Shown piece by piece: positions 8,691 through 18,221 of a stretch of 64,000 nucleotides of DNA. The notes below the pieces were generated by a model. The model saw only the letters and a list, made by a program, of their open reading frames with translations. It was not told where the DNA came from and did not search any database. The DNA comes from CAVUCH01 sp963739995 (GTDB lineage Bacteria; Acidobacteriota; Vicinamibacteria; Vicinamibacterales; JAENWD01): positions 62,001 to 126,000 of the forward strand of contig CAVUCH010000026.1 of the NCBI GenBank assembly GCA_963739995.1. The letters are read 5' to 3'. The stretch's first letter is position 1. Every line of letters begins with the position of its first letter. Made by a program: the position numbers and the translations under genes.

Positions 8691-9862
8691 CGGACGTGCA
8701 TCCGCCCGCGGCTTCCCGCAGATGCGCTCTCTGCCACCGTGGCGTAGAGCCCTGCCATGCAACCGGCATACTTCTGCCAGCTGAAATGGCCTGCGCGCGC
8801 GAGCGCAGTTTCACACCTTGCCAGCCACGCCTCCGGCGAGGAGGCGCGCTCGTCCAGCAGGAGTCCCGTGGCCTGTGCCCACTCACCAGGATCCGTACCG
8901 TGCACGAACACCGCCGCACCAGCGGCAACCTCACGCAAGACGGGGAGATCGCGAGCCAGTACCGGGAGTCCCGCGGCCATCGCCTCGACGACGGGAAGCC
9001 CGAAGCCCTCGCGGTCCGACGTGAGCAGCAGCAGCGCCGCCCGCCGATAGACCGCGTGCAGCGTGCCGCGTGAAAGGTATGGCAAGACCAGCACGCGCCC
9101 GGCGATTCCCAGCCGTGCCACATGGGTCTCCTGTTCCGGCGTGAACGGACCGCCAACTCGCACGAGGCGCGCTGCGGGATAGCGCGACGCAATGCAGGCG
9201 AACGCTTCGAGCAGCAGGTCGAGGCGCTTGCGGGGAATCGTGCTGCCCACGTGCAGCACGTCGATGTGCGGCGCAGGGGACGCAAGGAGATCCGAGGCGA
9301 TCCGGTAGTCCTCCGCGGTTACGTCGGGTACCTCCGCCGCGTACGGCGCGAGGACGACGCGTGCGGGCTCAGCGAGTCCAAGCGCAGTTACCTCGTCAGC
9401 TGTGGCCCGGGTCGGGCATACGACCAGTCGGGCGCGTCGAAGGCCCGCCGCGAGGCGCAGCACCAGGAAGCGCGGCAGGCCAGTCTCTATGGGCTCGCCC
9501 GTCAGGAAGCCACGAAAGGTGTCCGTGTCGTGGCACGTGACGATCGCATGACCTGCGGGCAGAGCCAGCGCGAGATGGGCGTAGCTATGGTCGACGACGT
9601 GAAACACATCACATTGGCGCGCGAGGCCCAGGAGTGCCCGGCGGTACAGCCAGAACCGATTGAAAACACGATCCGCGGTACCGCCTGCCCCGTTGGTGCC
9701 CCGCCGGATGTTGCGGATGATCGGCAGGAGGGTTGGGCGCACCAAGCGAGGCGTCACAGACTGCGTGTTCTGCCGGGGTAGTTCGCGCAACAACATGTCC
9801 GCGACGAGATCCATGCTCGGCCAACCCTCCTCGATCATGTCGGCCAGGATCGCGACCCGCAC
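8687..9862 (-). CDS. Glycosyltransferase family 4 protein
   Basis: GT4 enzyme of 391 residues. The donor-binding half shows HVGSTIPRKRLDLLLEAF and an EX7E motif in EGFGLPVVEAMAAGLPVLAR; the acceptor half begins RVAILADMIEEGWPSMDLVA. I place the start at GTG 9862, which has a GGGAAG-like ribosome site and leaves a 20-base gap to the upstream membrane-protein gene. An upstream ATG at 9958 would overlap that gene by 76 bases. It is one of eight GT4 genes in this locus, each probably responsible for a different linkage of a complex repeat unit. Confidence 0.87.
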   Translation of the reverse strand: MRVAILADMIEEGWPSMDLVADMLLRELPRQNTQSVTPRLVRPTLLPIIRNIRRGTNGAGGTADRVFNRFWLYRRALLGLARQCDVFHVVDHSYAHLALALPAGHAIVTCHDTDTFRGFLTGEPIETGLPRFLVLRLAAGLRRARLVVCPTRATADEVTALGLAEPARVVLAPYAAEVPDVTAEDYRIASDLLASPAPHIDVLHVGSTIPRKRLDLLLEAFACIASRYPAARLVRVGGPFTPEQETHVARLGIAGRVLVLPYLSRGTLHAVYRRAALLLLTSDREGFGLPVVEAMAAGLPVLARDLPVLREVAAGAAVFVHGTDPGEWAQATGLLLDERASSPEAWLARCETALARAGHFSWQKYAGCMAGLYATVAESASAGSRGRMHVR

Positions 9863-9882
9863 GGGTGAGCTTCCCAACGCGT

Positions 9883-11679
9883 TCACGGCCAAGTGCCGGC
9901 TGCTGTGGACCGGAGGCTGGCGCCCCCGGCATGGATCTGTGCGAGGTGCATTGACCACCAGCCAGGTGCCAGTGGTTCGACTCTGATCGATCTGCGCCGA
10001 AGCGCCCGACCGAGGGCGGGGCCGAACGCCCTGTCGAGGAACGACTGCGCGTCGCCTCGGTCGTCTGAAGCAACGATTACCGTCTGAACGCTCTCGAGCG
10101 CCTCTGTTACGTGCTCTGCCTCAAAGGGCCTGACGTAATGGGGGATGAGCCACAGGTGACGCGTTGGCGGTCTCGCCCCGGCGTAGAAGAAGAAGCCCGC
10201 GGCGGCTGGAAGGGCAATTGTCGCCGACTTCGCCGAATCCTGTTGGGTGCGTGACACGAGGTCGAGCACCTGTGGCAGAGCGTCGCGCTGGGAGGCTGTG
10301 AGCCAGAGACGGTCCCCGTTTGGCAGTCCTGCAGGCGCCAAACCAGCGGCTGGCGTGTTCACGAGCGTAATCTTCAGCATCAGCGCCAGCACTGCAGACG
10401 CGACGATGAAGGCGCCGGCTCGGGTGATGTGGCCCGTGTAGGGCAGCGACAGCGCCGCTGCCGGAACGACGCACCACATGTACTGGCGCATCGTGTGGAT
10501 ATGCCCGAAGTAACCCAGTGTGCCCGCAACGAAAAAAATGCCGGGTAGAAACAGAGCAAGGGCTGCAGTGTGCGTGCGCCTCTCCGGGGCCGCCCACAAG
10601 GCACGGCACGACAGCACCAGTGCAAGGGTCGGCAGGCTGTACTGGGTGAGGAGGACCATCGCATCAGGAGTCGGCCATCTCACATCGTAAGGAACCGAGG
10701 TATACAGCTGTGCCGTGTAGTGCGGCCAGGCGACGTCGAATGCCACGTTCGAGGGCAGCCAGCGGAACAGCACAGCCCAGCGGAGCGCCTCGACCAGCGC
10801 CGCCGTTCCTGCAAGAGTGCCCCACCCGGCGAGAACTATTCGCCACTTCACGGGTCGCGCTCGCACGCGCGCCAATGCAAGCGCGTCGACTGCGAGCCAC
10901 GCCGCCAGGCCGAACACGCCCCCGCCGAACTTGACGAACTGCCACGCTCCCACGATCGCACCCGCCAGCATGCTCCGCCGACGCGATCGCGCAGCCGGGT
11001 CAGACCAGGTCAAGGTGAGGGCGATCAGGATGAGGCGCTCCAGCGGTATGTAGGAGTTCGTCGTGTAGGACCCAACGATCGACCCTGGTGTGAGCGCCAT
11101 CGGCACCAGGCCGCCGAGCACGACGGCCGCCGTAATCGCACGAGTGCTATGCAGCCGGATGACATGCGCGGCAAGCACCACGAACGCTGTGTTCAGTGCC
11201 GTGAGCGTCCAGATGTACGTCGTCGCTGAGAGGCGGAACACCAGATCGACGCCTGCAAGCACATACGCGGAAGCCGCGCCGTAGGGGTATGCCACGTCGC
11301 GGTACAGGGTCAGACCGTCGCGGAGCGCATGGCCGAGGAACAGGTGATTTCCCTGGTCGAACGCCAGGAATTGCTCGCCATACACAAGGTCTGGCCGCAG
11401 CAGGATGTGAAGGGTAGCGGATAGTGTGGTGACCACCGCGACATACAAAAGCAGCCGGATATCAGTCGCTCCCCCTGCTCCTGCCTGGTCACCGTCCTGC
11501 GACGGCAACACGATTAAGCGGTCCGCAGAGCGGTACTCCAGCGTCTGTACGGCGGTCCCGCCGTCGATCGCCTCTTCAGCTCTGGTGCTCGTACGTGGCG
11601 CACGCCTGGCGTCCGAAGATGCTCTTCCAGTACGGATCGCCAGCCAGCGGTCAACCGCCCTCCATGCGGGCCCGGTCAT
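9883..11679 (-). CDS. Large polytopic membrane protein, possible GT-C-type glycosyltransferase
   Basis: A 598-residue protein with a polar N-terminal tail of about 75 residues and then about eleven hydrophobic segments. Between the first membrane helices lies an acidic loop containing FDQGNHLFLGHALRDG and LYRDVAYPYG. This arrangement (acidic residues in the first extracytoplasmic loop, then ...YPYG) resembles GT-C glycosyltransferases and related polymer-modifying membrane proteins, but I do not recognise the family. The C-terminal ~130 residues form a soluble domain. The ATG overlaps the stop of the upstream GT4 gene as ATGA, which places it firmly in the exopolysaccharide operon. A lipid-linked-sugar transferase acting outside the membrane is the best guess. 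Confidence 0.7.
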   Translation of the reverse strand: MTGPAWRAVDRWLAIRTGRASSDARRAPRTSTRAEEAIDGGTAVQTLEYRSADRLIVLPSQDGDQAGAGGATDIRLLLYVAVVTTLSATLHILLRPDLVYGEQFLAFDQGNHLFLGHALRDGLTLYRDVAYPYGAASAYVLAGVDLVFRLSATTYIWTLTALNTAFVVLAAHVIRLHSTRAITAAVVLGGLVPMALTPGSIVGSYTTNSYIPLERLILIALTLTWSDPAARSRRRSMLAGAIVGAWQFVKFGGGVFGLAAWLAVDALALARVRARPVKWRIVLAGWGTLAGTAALVEALRWAVLFRWLPSNVAFDVAWPHYTAQLYTSVPYDVRWPTPDAMVLLTQYSLPTLALVLSCRALWAAPERRTHTAALALFLPGIFFVAGTLGYFGHIHTMRQYMWCVVPAAALSLPYTGHITRAGAFIVASAVLALMLKITLVNTPAAGLAPAGLPNGDRLWLTASQRDALPQVLDLVSRTQQDSAKSATIALPAAAGFFFYAGARPPTRHLWLIPHYVRPFEAEHVTEALESVQTVIVASDDRGDAQSFLDRAFGPALGRALRRRSIRVEPLAPGWWSMHLAQIHAGGASLRSTAAGTWP

Positions 11680-12869
11680 AATCGCGCCGTGCCGAGCACC
11701 GCCTGTTCGAGTGCCCCGGCGAGGGCCCCGAATGCGTCACGCGCGGCCGCAGCGGCGTGCGCGCTGCGAGCCCCTCGCCGCAATGACGCATAGTGCTCGT
11801 CGTCACCGAGCGCCCGCACGATCGCGTCACTCAGGGCCCCAACGGGATTCGGACTCGGATCCACGAGGTGCCCGCTCACCCCGTCGAGCAACCACTCGGA
11901 GATACCGCCCACCCGAAAGGCCGCCGCCGGCACGCCGTACACCGCGGCTTCGTAGCCAACCAGACCAAACGGTTCCGGCCACAGGGACGGCACGACCAGC
12001 AGGCCAGCGCCGGCCAGCAGTTCAGCACAGGCGTCCCCGCTGAGGCGACCGACCAGCCGCACCGGCCCGAGTGCGACGGGCGCGACGCGCGAGACGGCGC
12101 GGTGCACGTCTGGGCTGGCACTGCCGGTCCCGGCAATCGTGAGACGCAACGGGCGGGAGAGCGTGGAGGAGGCGGCGGCCACGGCATCAATCGCGACGAG
12201 GGGCCCCTTCAACAGTTCCAGCCGGCCGATGTACACGATATGGTTCGGATCGAACCCCGTATCCGTAGGGCGACGGGCCGACGGCACGGGCGGCGGCAAC
12301 ACGCGTATGCGAGCCGGCGGCACGCCATGGCGCGCGTACTCATCCGCGATGTGATCCGAAATCGCAAACACCCAATCGTGCTGCTGCACGGCCGCGAGGT
12401 GCCTCTGGTGCTTGCGATACTGTCGCACCATCGTGACGGGACTGATGCCTCCGCAGCGCCTCGGGTAGTAGCGCAGGAGGCACCCGCGCCCGAACGTTCG
12501 CTCGCACGGGCGCACCACCGGAAAGCTGTGCGTCTTCGCGCCCGCGATGCAGGTGCCGTGGTAAGCGTGTGCAAAGAACACAGAAGGGTGGATGGCGGCA
12601 AGGGACTGCTCGATTGCCGGATTGGCGAGGCCGTGCGTGAGCACGACATCGGGGGCGTACGCGCGCACGGCATCTGTCAGGCCGCGTTCCGCGCCTTCGA
12701 GCGACGGCCATGCAGGGACGCGGAGCCCGTCGCCCCGCCTCGCCGGTGGCTCCTCGGAGAAGACGCGCACATCGTGCCCGCGATCGATCAGCCCGCCGAC
12801 AGACTGTTCAATGTAGGTCTCGACTCCGCCAATGCGGGCTAGGGTATGTGTCGCAACCGCGATACGCAT
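11676..12869 (-). CDS. Glycosyltransferase family 4 protein with Cys-containing loop
   Basis: GT4 glycosyltransferase of 397 residues. The N-terminus MRIAVATHTLARIGGVETYI is the usual acceptor-side nucleotide-binding-like fold. The middle carries a Cys-rich insertion (GTCIAGAKTHSFP, then RPCERTFGRGCLLRYYPRRC) found in one GT4 subgroup and perhaps structural or metal-binding. The donor half has YIGRLELLKGPLVAI and the EX7E motif EPFGLVGYEAAVYGVPAAA. It lies 33 bases after the GT4 gene upstream and overlaps the membrane-protein gene downstream by ATGA. Confidence 0.9.
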   Translation of the reverse strand: MRIAVATHTLARIGGVETYIEQSVGGLIDRGHDVRVFSEEPPARRGDGLRVPAWPSLEGAERGLTDAVRAYAPDVVLTHGLANPAIEQSLAAIHPSVFFAHAYHGTCIAGAKTHSFPVVRPCERTFGRGCLLRYYPRRCGGISPVTMVRQYRKHQRHLAAVQQHDWVFAISDHIADEYARHGVPPARIRVLPPPVPSARRPTDTGFDPNHIVYIGRLELLKGPLVAIDAVAAASSTLSRPLRLTIAGTGSASPDVHRAVSRVAPVALGPVRLVGRLSGDACAELLAGAGLLVVPSLWPEPFGLVGYEAAVYGVPAAAFRVGGISEWLLDGVSGHLVDPSPNPVGALSDAIVRALGDDEHYASLRRGARSAHAAAAARDAFGALAGALEQAVLGTARL

Positions 12870-12902
12870 GTGGACAAGGACAGGCCGCTAGGGTTCTCAG
12901 CC

Positions 12903-14048
12903 TCAGGCCTGGAGGGCGGCGACGACCTGAGCCCTGGAGAATCGCCGCACGGACATGTTCCTGGCGTCTTCGCCGAGACGTGCGCGCGCGCCGGCGTCCC
13001 ACAGCAGGTCGGTTGTGACGGCCGCCAGTGCGGCGGTGTCACCTACAGGCACGAGGCGCACGCCCGCATCCGTGCGCCAGAACGGCTCGGTCAGGTGACC
13101 GTCCGTCGTGACGATCGCGCGTCCGTGCACGAGGAGGGCGGTTGTCGTGGTACGACGAGCCGTCACGCCGTCGGGATACGGCTGCACGAAGACGTCCGCC
13201 GCAAGCACATGCGCCGAGACGGCGTCGGCGGCGATCGTGCCGGTCGCCACGAGCCGATCTGCCACCTGCGGAGCGCGACGAGCGAGGTCGGCGGCGAAGC
13301 GCTCCCCATCGCGGCCGATCAGCAGCCAGGTTGCATCGGGGCGCGCCTCGAGCACCTGCAGGATGGCCGGTGCGAGCATGGCGGTCACGAGCGGGTTGTA
13401 CGTGCCGAAGTGACCAACCACTGGGGACGTCCATTGTCTGCCGACACGAGCTACGAGCTCGTGGTCCGCCGTGCGGGCAAGCGGGCTCGGCATTGGCAGC
13501 CAGCGGTACCCGAGCGACCTTCCCAATCCGTAGGGACGAACGTACGGTTCGAACGACGGCGTCGCCAGCCAGACGCTGCTCGCGGCGGCGAACAAGGTCG
13601 CCAGCATGATGCGGTGGGCCAGCGCCGCGCCGCTCTGCCGCACCCGCGATGCATCGAAGGCAAGGTACGCCTCATGCACCATCACCTCGACCCGGTCCCC
13701 GTGCACCCTGGCCCGCCGTAGCACCCACGCGCAGAAGGCGACGTTGAGGGAGCGGCGGCCGTAGCCGTGCGGCACCCACTGCACGAAGATCCGGTGCGGT
13801 GAGGGCCCCTCGGCCAGACCGCGGGTCATTGCGCGGAGTGACAGCGGCCCGAATCGATCGGGCAGCACATGCACCTCGACGCCACGTTCGCCGCGGTCAG
13901 ACGCCTCGCCCGGCGGGCACCACACGTGCACGCTGACGCCGGCAGCCGCAAGGCCTGACGCGACGCTTCGGGTGTGCTCGGCAACGCCACCCACGTCCGG
14001 CGGGTACTCGCAGGTGATCAGATGGAGCGTGCCAGGGGTGGCGCTCAT
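12903..14048 (-). CDS. Glycosyltransferase family 4-like protein (divergent donor motif)
   Basis: A 381-residue GT-B protein. The N-terminus has LHLITCEYPPDVGGVAEHT, a clear GT4 acceptor-side signature. The donor side is divergent: in place of EX7E it has QPYPDGVTARRTTTTALLVH followed by GRAIVTT. This is the pattern of a GT4 subgroup that uses a 'PYPDG...RR' loop. The catalytic mechanism is presumably retained, but the sugar is unknown. The ATG at 14048 overlaps the stop of the preceding gene as ATGA. Confidence 0.85.
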   Translation of the reverse strand: MSATPGTLHLITCEYPPDVGGVAEHTRSVASGLAAAGVSVHVWCPPGEASDRGERGVEVHVLPDRFGPLSLRAMTRGLAEGPSPHRIFVQWVPHGYGRRSLNVAFCAWVLRRARVHGDRVEVMVHEAYLAFDASRVRQSGAALAHRIMLATLFAAASSVWLATPSFEPYVRPYGLGRSLGYRWLPMPSPLARTADHELVARVGRQWTSPVVGHFGTYNPLVTAMLAPAILQVLEARPDATWLLIGRDGERFAADLARRAPQVADRLVATGTIAADAVSAHVLAADVFVQPYPDGVTARRTTTTALLVHGRAIVTTDGHLTEPFWRTDAGVRLVPVGDTAALAAVTTDLLWDAGARARLGEDARNMSVRRFSRAQVVAALQA

Positions 14049-15160
14049 GCAGCTGCGCGCACGCGCGCGCCGCCCGTGCCGTCATAGATGGCGAGGCATT
14101 GCTGCACGACGCGATCCCACGTAAAGCGCTCGAGGACGCGCGCGCGGCCCGCCGCTCCCATGCGGCACGCGTCGGCCGGATGTTGATGCAGCCATCGAAT
14201 TGCCTTGCCCAGCGCTGCCGGATCGTTCGGCGGGACGACGATTCCGGTGCGACCATCCTCGACGACCTCGGGGAGGCTCGCCACGCGCGTGCAAACCGCG
14301 GGCGTGCCGCATGCCATCGCCTCGAGCAACGTCTGACCGAGCAGTTCCGGCACGAGCGTCTCGCGGCCTTCGCGGTCACGGTACACGCTGGGCAGCACGA
14401 TGCAGGCGGCACGCCGGTACTCCGCAACCAGCGCTTCATCGGTGAGCCCGTGCACGAAGCTCACGGGGCGACCGTCAGCGCGCGCCCGCAGGCGCTCCAC
14501 GTAGTCGGCCGCCGGCGCGGGCCCCACGATCCGAACTTCAATGTCACCGCCCGACGCATCCACGAGATCGTCGAGACCCTTGTGCGGCAGAATGCGGCCG
14601 ACGAACAGCGCGTGTCGGCCGCGGATCTGTGTGCCGTCGCCATGGAAACGAACGGTGTCTACACCACCGTGAATCACCCAGGCGTCCGGCCGCCCCTGGT
14701 GGCCAGCTACATCGCGGCTGTAGGCACTGATGTGGAGGTGTCCGTGGAACCACCGGTCGGTTGACACGTAGGCGGACACGTCCCACCCGCCTCCCCCGAG
14801 GTCACTGCAGAACACCCGCCGCCCGAGCGCGCGCGCGGCGATCGCGGCAGTGCTCGACATCAGGATATGCTGCTGGTGACAGTGCACCACGTCCGCGCGT
14901 GCAATCTCCCGCAGCACGCGCAGCGAGAATGGATTCGCCCGCTGGCCCGCCACGAGCCAGGGCCGGGCGACGGTTCTGACGCGCAGCCCCTGAACGCATT
15001 CATCGCTGTCGTGGTCGCCGAAGCTGACGAGAACCGTCGGCGTGACTGTGGCCATGTGACGGGCCAGCTCGAACGCATACCGTTCCGCGCCCCCCACGAC
15101 GCCCCGAGCGCCGAACAGGGCGGGGACGATATGCACGACGCGCGGCGTGGTGGTGCTCAC
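14045..15160 (-). CDS. Glycosyltransferase family 4 protein
   Basis: GT4 enzyme of 371 residues with an N-terminus VVHIVPALFGARGVVGGAER, a donor-side FVGRILPHKGLDDLVDAS, and the nucleotide-sugar loop EAMACGTPAVCTR. It is in the same frame as the first half of the flippase gene upstream, so together they can be misread as a single 913-residue protein. The real start is GTG at 15160, whose GTGA overlaps the true stop of the flippase frame. Its own stop overlaps the next GT4 gene. It adds one sugar of the repeat unit. Confidence 0.87.
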   Translation of the reverse strand: MSTTTPRVVHIVPALFGARGVVGGAERYAFELARHMATVTPTVLVSFGDHDSDECVQGLRVRTVARPWLVAGQRANPFSLRVLREIARADVVHCHQQHILMSSTAAIAARALGRRVFCSDLGGGGWDVSAYVSTDRWFHGHLHISAYSRDVAGHQGRPDAWVIHGGVDTVRFHGDGTQIRGRHALFVGRILPHKGLDDLVDASGGDIEVRIVGPAPAADYVERLRARADGRPVSFVHGLTDEALVAEYRRAACIVLPSVYRDREGRETLVPELLGQTLLEAMACGTPAVCTRVASLPEVVEDGRTGIVVPPNDPAALGKAIRWLHQHPADACRMGAAGRARVLERFTWDRVVQQCLAIYDGTGGARVRAAA

Positions 15161-16696
15161 GCGGCATCCGCCCCGCGCAGCCGCGCCGTCCACGTTTGCA
15201 GCGGACGCGGGAGGATTTGCTGCACGTACACCCCGAGGGTGCCGGTCACGGCGAAGGGCACCATGACGAGCGCGTATACGACCGCGACACCGGCTGCGCG
15301 GGTCATGAGCTGCGCGAACCCGTGCCCCAGAGGCAGAGCCGCGAACGCAGCGCCGGCGGCGGCGCACAATGCGAAGCGCACGAACCAGCCGCGCAGCTCG
15401 AGGAGCGGCGCGAAGGGGTGCACGCCGAGCTCGCGCGCCAGGACGCGCAGGTTCGGCACGTAGCTGACCGTCACGACGCCCACGAGCGATGCGACGGCGA
15501 TACCCGACAACCCGAGATGCGGCACCAGCACGAGCGCCGTGACGGTCGTCACCAGGCCATCCGCGACGGCCGTGATCGACAGGCGTCGCTCGTGGCCGAA
15601 GCAGAACACCGCGTACACCGCCGTCGTGTTCACGTGCCGCGCCAGCATCGCCGCGACGAGCACCACGGTGAGCGCGGGGCCGCCGTACTGTGCCGGCCCC
15701 ACCCACCAGCTCACGAAGTCCTGGTTGACGGCGATGACGAGGGAGGCGATCGCTCCGCTCAGTACCGAGCATCGCGCGTGTGAGCGCGGAGGTGGTCGCC
15801 GCCAGACGCTCGCGCCGCTCCGACATCCGCATCTCGCTCAACGCAGGCGCGGCCGCCTGCATCAGCATCTGCGGATGGTTCGCGAGCACCTGGATGAGTT
15901 TCGCGGTGCACGCGTAAGGCACCGCCGCGGAAGGCCCGAGCAGGGCCGCGACGAGAAGCACGTCGGACCCGGCCAATAGTGTCTGCGCGACCTGCGCCAT
16001 GCTGATCCAGATCGAACGTGCCATGAACCCGCGGGCCTCGGCCCAGCTGACGGCCGCCGGGCGCGGCGCCCACGCCGCCGCATGCCGCGATCGGATGCGC
16101 CACCAGCATGCCGTCACCGTGATCCCCTGCGTCACCAGCCAGCCCGCCGCGAGCGCCGCGAGCCCCACGCCGCTGAACAGGAGCGCAACCAGCACCGCCG
16201 TGCCGGCCCCCCACGCGACCAATTGAAGCTTGCCGAGGAAGACCAGGTCCTGCAGCCCTTGCAGCAGCGCATGATAAGCACGGGTCGGAAAGGTCACGGC
16301 GAAGAACAGCAGGACCCATGTGAGCGGGATTCGCAGCGGCTCCCAGCGTGCCGGCAGCAGCGCCCACGCGGTGAGGGTCACGACCAGGACGGCCGGCACC
16401 TGCCACCAGATCACGCCGCGAATGCGGGACACGGTATCCGCCAGCACCGCCGGGCTGTCGCCGGTGAGGACGCGCCCGCTCGCATACGCCGTCTCGCGCG
16501 GCAGGAGACCGACGACCCCGAGATCCAGCAGGTACAGGTATCCGAGCAGCTGCAGGCCCACCAGCCACAAGCCGTACTGCTCTGCACCGACCCTGGCCAG
16601 CAGCACGGGCGTGAGCCACAGACCGACGAGCGTTGCGAGCACGAGGTGCACCTGCCCCAGCCCCACGCCGCCGAACACGCGCGTCGCTCGGGTCAT
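15157..16696 (-). pseudogene. Wzx-like polysaccharide flippase, frameshifted
   Basis: This is a membrane transporter of the polysaccharide biosynthesis (MOP/Wzx) family, which flips lipid-linked repeat units across the inner membrane. The first ~312 residues, from MTRATRVFGGVGLGQVHLVL, are clearly flippase, with many membrane helices and PYACTAKLIQVLANHPQMLM. At about 15760-15768, just after TRAMLG, that frame turns into Arg-rich nonsense. The flippase continues in another frame (SGAIASLVIAVNQDFVSWWV onwards, with four or five more helices) to a stop at 15157. The span is 1540 bases, one more than a multiple of three, so a one-base insertion or two-base deletion explains it; repaired, it would be about 512 residues, normal for the family. 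A sequencing or assembly error is as likely as a real mutation, since the Wzx step is normally essential for such a locus. Confidence 0.8.
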
Positions 16697-16730
16697 CGCG
16701 TCGCCACGCTCGAATCGTATGAACGTCCGG

Positions 16731-18221
16731 TCATGCGGCCGGCGGATCCGCCCCGTGCCGGCGCAGGCGCGCCCGGACGAAATCACCGCCCGCGCCGTAC
16801 AGCGCCGCCGCGAGAAACCAGAACAGCAAGCCCACCTGCGTGTTGAAGATGGGTCCTGCCAGTGCCATTCCGGTGATCGTCAGCAGCACGGGCAGGACAA
16901 TCGTCGCGAGATCCGCCATGCCGGACGAAACGCGCTGGCTGGCGAGCCGCCATGCCATCGCAAACGCGGCGAACAGGGCCCCGCCGTAGCACGCCCAGAG
17001 AGGCACGCCCCCGTCGAGGAGCCACCCGGTCGGTTGGATCTCCACGTAGATTGGCGGCGAGGCGAGATCCGCAGGGTTGCCGAAATAGGTGTACATCATG
17101 CCCCACCGGCCGACGCCGGCGCCGAGCGGGTACTCGTCGAGAAGCTCGCCAAGCGTGTACGACAGGAAATGCCCACGGTTCTCGCGGTACGTTTCCATCG
17201 CGCCACGTTGCGCGATGTCAGTGAACCGTTGCTCCACCCGTTCACCGCCTACCGAGACTGCCCAGAAGAACGCGCTCAGCACGAGCGCCGCTCCTCCGGT
17301 GAGCAGCCACGTGCCCGCGGCGAAGCGGCCACGGCGGAACATCAATGCCGCCATGACGATGAACGCAGCCACGCACATCAGCAGCAGCGATCGCACTTGT
17401 GTGAGGTACAGGACGAAGAGTCCGAGTCCCGCCCCGCCGAGCCCGAGCACCCGGTTCGCCGTGCCACGCGACAGGAGCGTGAGACCGAGCCCCAGCACCG
17501 CCGTGATGGCGCCTGCAACAGACGCCGCTCCCGGCTGGTCTGTCAAGCCGGGCGGGCGCACGATTGTGCGCCCGTTTGCACCTTCATACGAGAGTTCCTC
17601 CACCCAGGTACTCGAAAGCTGCATGCCAAGCGAACTGAACTGGGGTGGGAGGAACATAGCCGGGAAGTACACCTGCAGGGTCCCTACCGAAGCACTGATG
17701 ACGTTCAGCAGGAACACCAGACGTATCACTTTCAGCAGCCGCTTTTCGTCACGCACCGCCTTCCATGCCCAGAATGCCGGGGCCGCGATCATCAGCTGGA
17801 AGACGCACTGGGCGACTCCCGCCACGAACTGCGTCGTGGGGTGGAGGAGGTTCGTCACAAGGACGGCGAGTGCTGCCAGCAGGAAGGACGCGCTGCCCGG
17901 CGCCTTGATGTGCGTGGAACGCTGCGGGAAGTAGAGAAGGAGCATCCCGAGGCTCGACGCGTATGGGAGGGCGCGGATAATCGGCCGGAAGGGCTGTGCG
18001 TCCGGGATGAAGAGCAGGGCGCCCCAGAGAAACTGCACGCAGACGAACCACTCCACCCACGGCCACCGATCGCGGATACTCGCCCGCGGCGCCGGCGCGG
18101 TCGTCGCCTGCAGATCGGCGATCCCGATCGTCCCGCGGCGAACGGTGAGTGCAGGCGCACGGCCCTCGCGCACGGCGCCCAGGCTCTCGTCCAGCTGCGC
18201 GAGCAGATCGTCGTTGTTCAT
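16731..18221 (-). CDS. O-antigen polymerase-like membrane protein (Wzy-like)
   Basis: A 496-residue protein with a soluble N-terminal ~70 residues (MNNDDLLAQLDESLGAVREG...) and then about ten to twelve membrane helices. The large extracytoplasmic loop around residues 210-240 is rich in Ser, Thr and Gly and includes RPPGLTDQPGAASVAGAI. Further motifs are LTQVRSLLLMCVAAF and YPLGAGVGRWGMM, a variant of the G(A/V)G...W pattern of Wzy proteins. It would polymerise repeat units delivered by the flippase gene immediately downstream (34 bases). The start overlaps the stop of the preceding GT4 gene as ATGA. Confidence 0.8.
   Translation of the reverse strand: MNNDDLLAQLDESLGAVREGRAPALTVRRGTIGIADLQATTAPAPRASIRDRWPWVEWFVCVQFLWGALLFIPDAQPFRPIIRALPYASSLGMLLLYFPQRSTHIKAPGSASFLLAALAVLVTNLLHPTTQFVAGVAQCVFQLMIAAPAFWAWKAVRDEKRLLKVIRLVFLLNVISASVGTLQVYFPAMFLPPQFSSLGMQLSSTWVEELSYEGANGRTIVRPPGLTDQPGAASVAGAITAVLGLGLTLLSRGTANRVLGLGGAGLGLFVLYLTQVRSLLLMCVAAFIVMAALMFRRGRFAAGTWLLTGGAALVLSAFFWAVSVGGERVEQRFTDIAQRGAMETYRENRGHFLSYTLGELLDEYPLGAGVGRWGMMYTYFGNPADLASPPIYVEIQPTGWLLDGGVPLWACYGGALFAAFAMAWRLASQRVSSGMADLATIVLPVLLTITGMALAGPIFNTQVGLLFWFLAAALYGAGGDFVRARLRRHGADPPAA

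Noticed and set aside
14045..16786. A 913-residue flippase-glycosyltransferase fusion
   Set aside because: The middle is out-of-frame Arg-rich sequence; the flippase continues in another frame and the glycosyltransferase has its own coupled GTG start.
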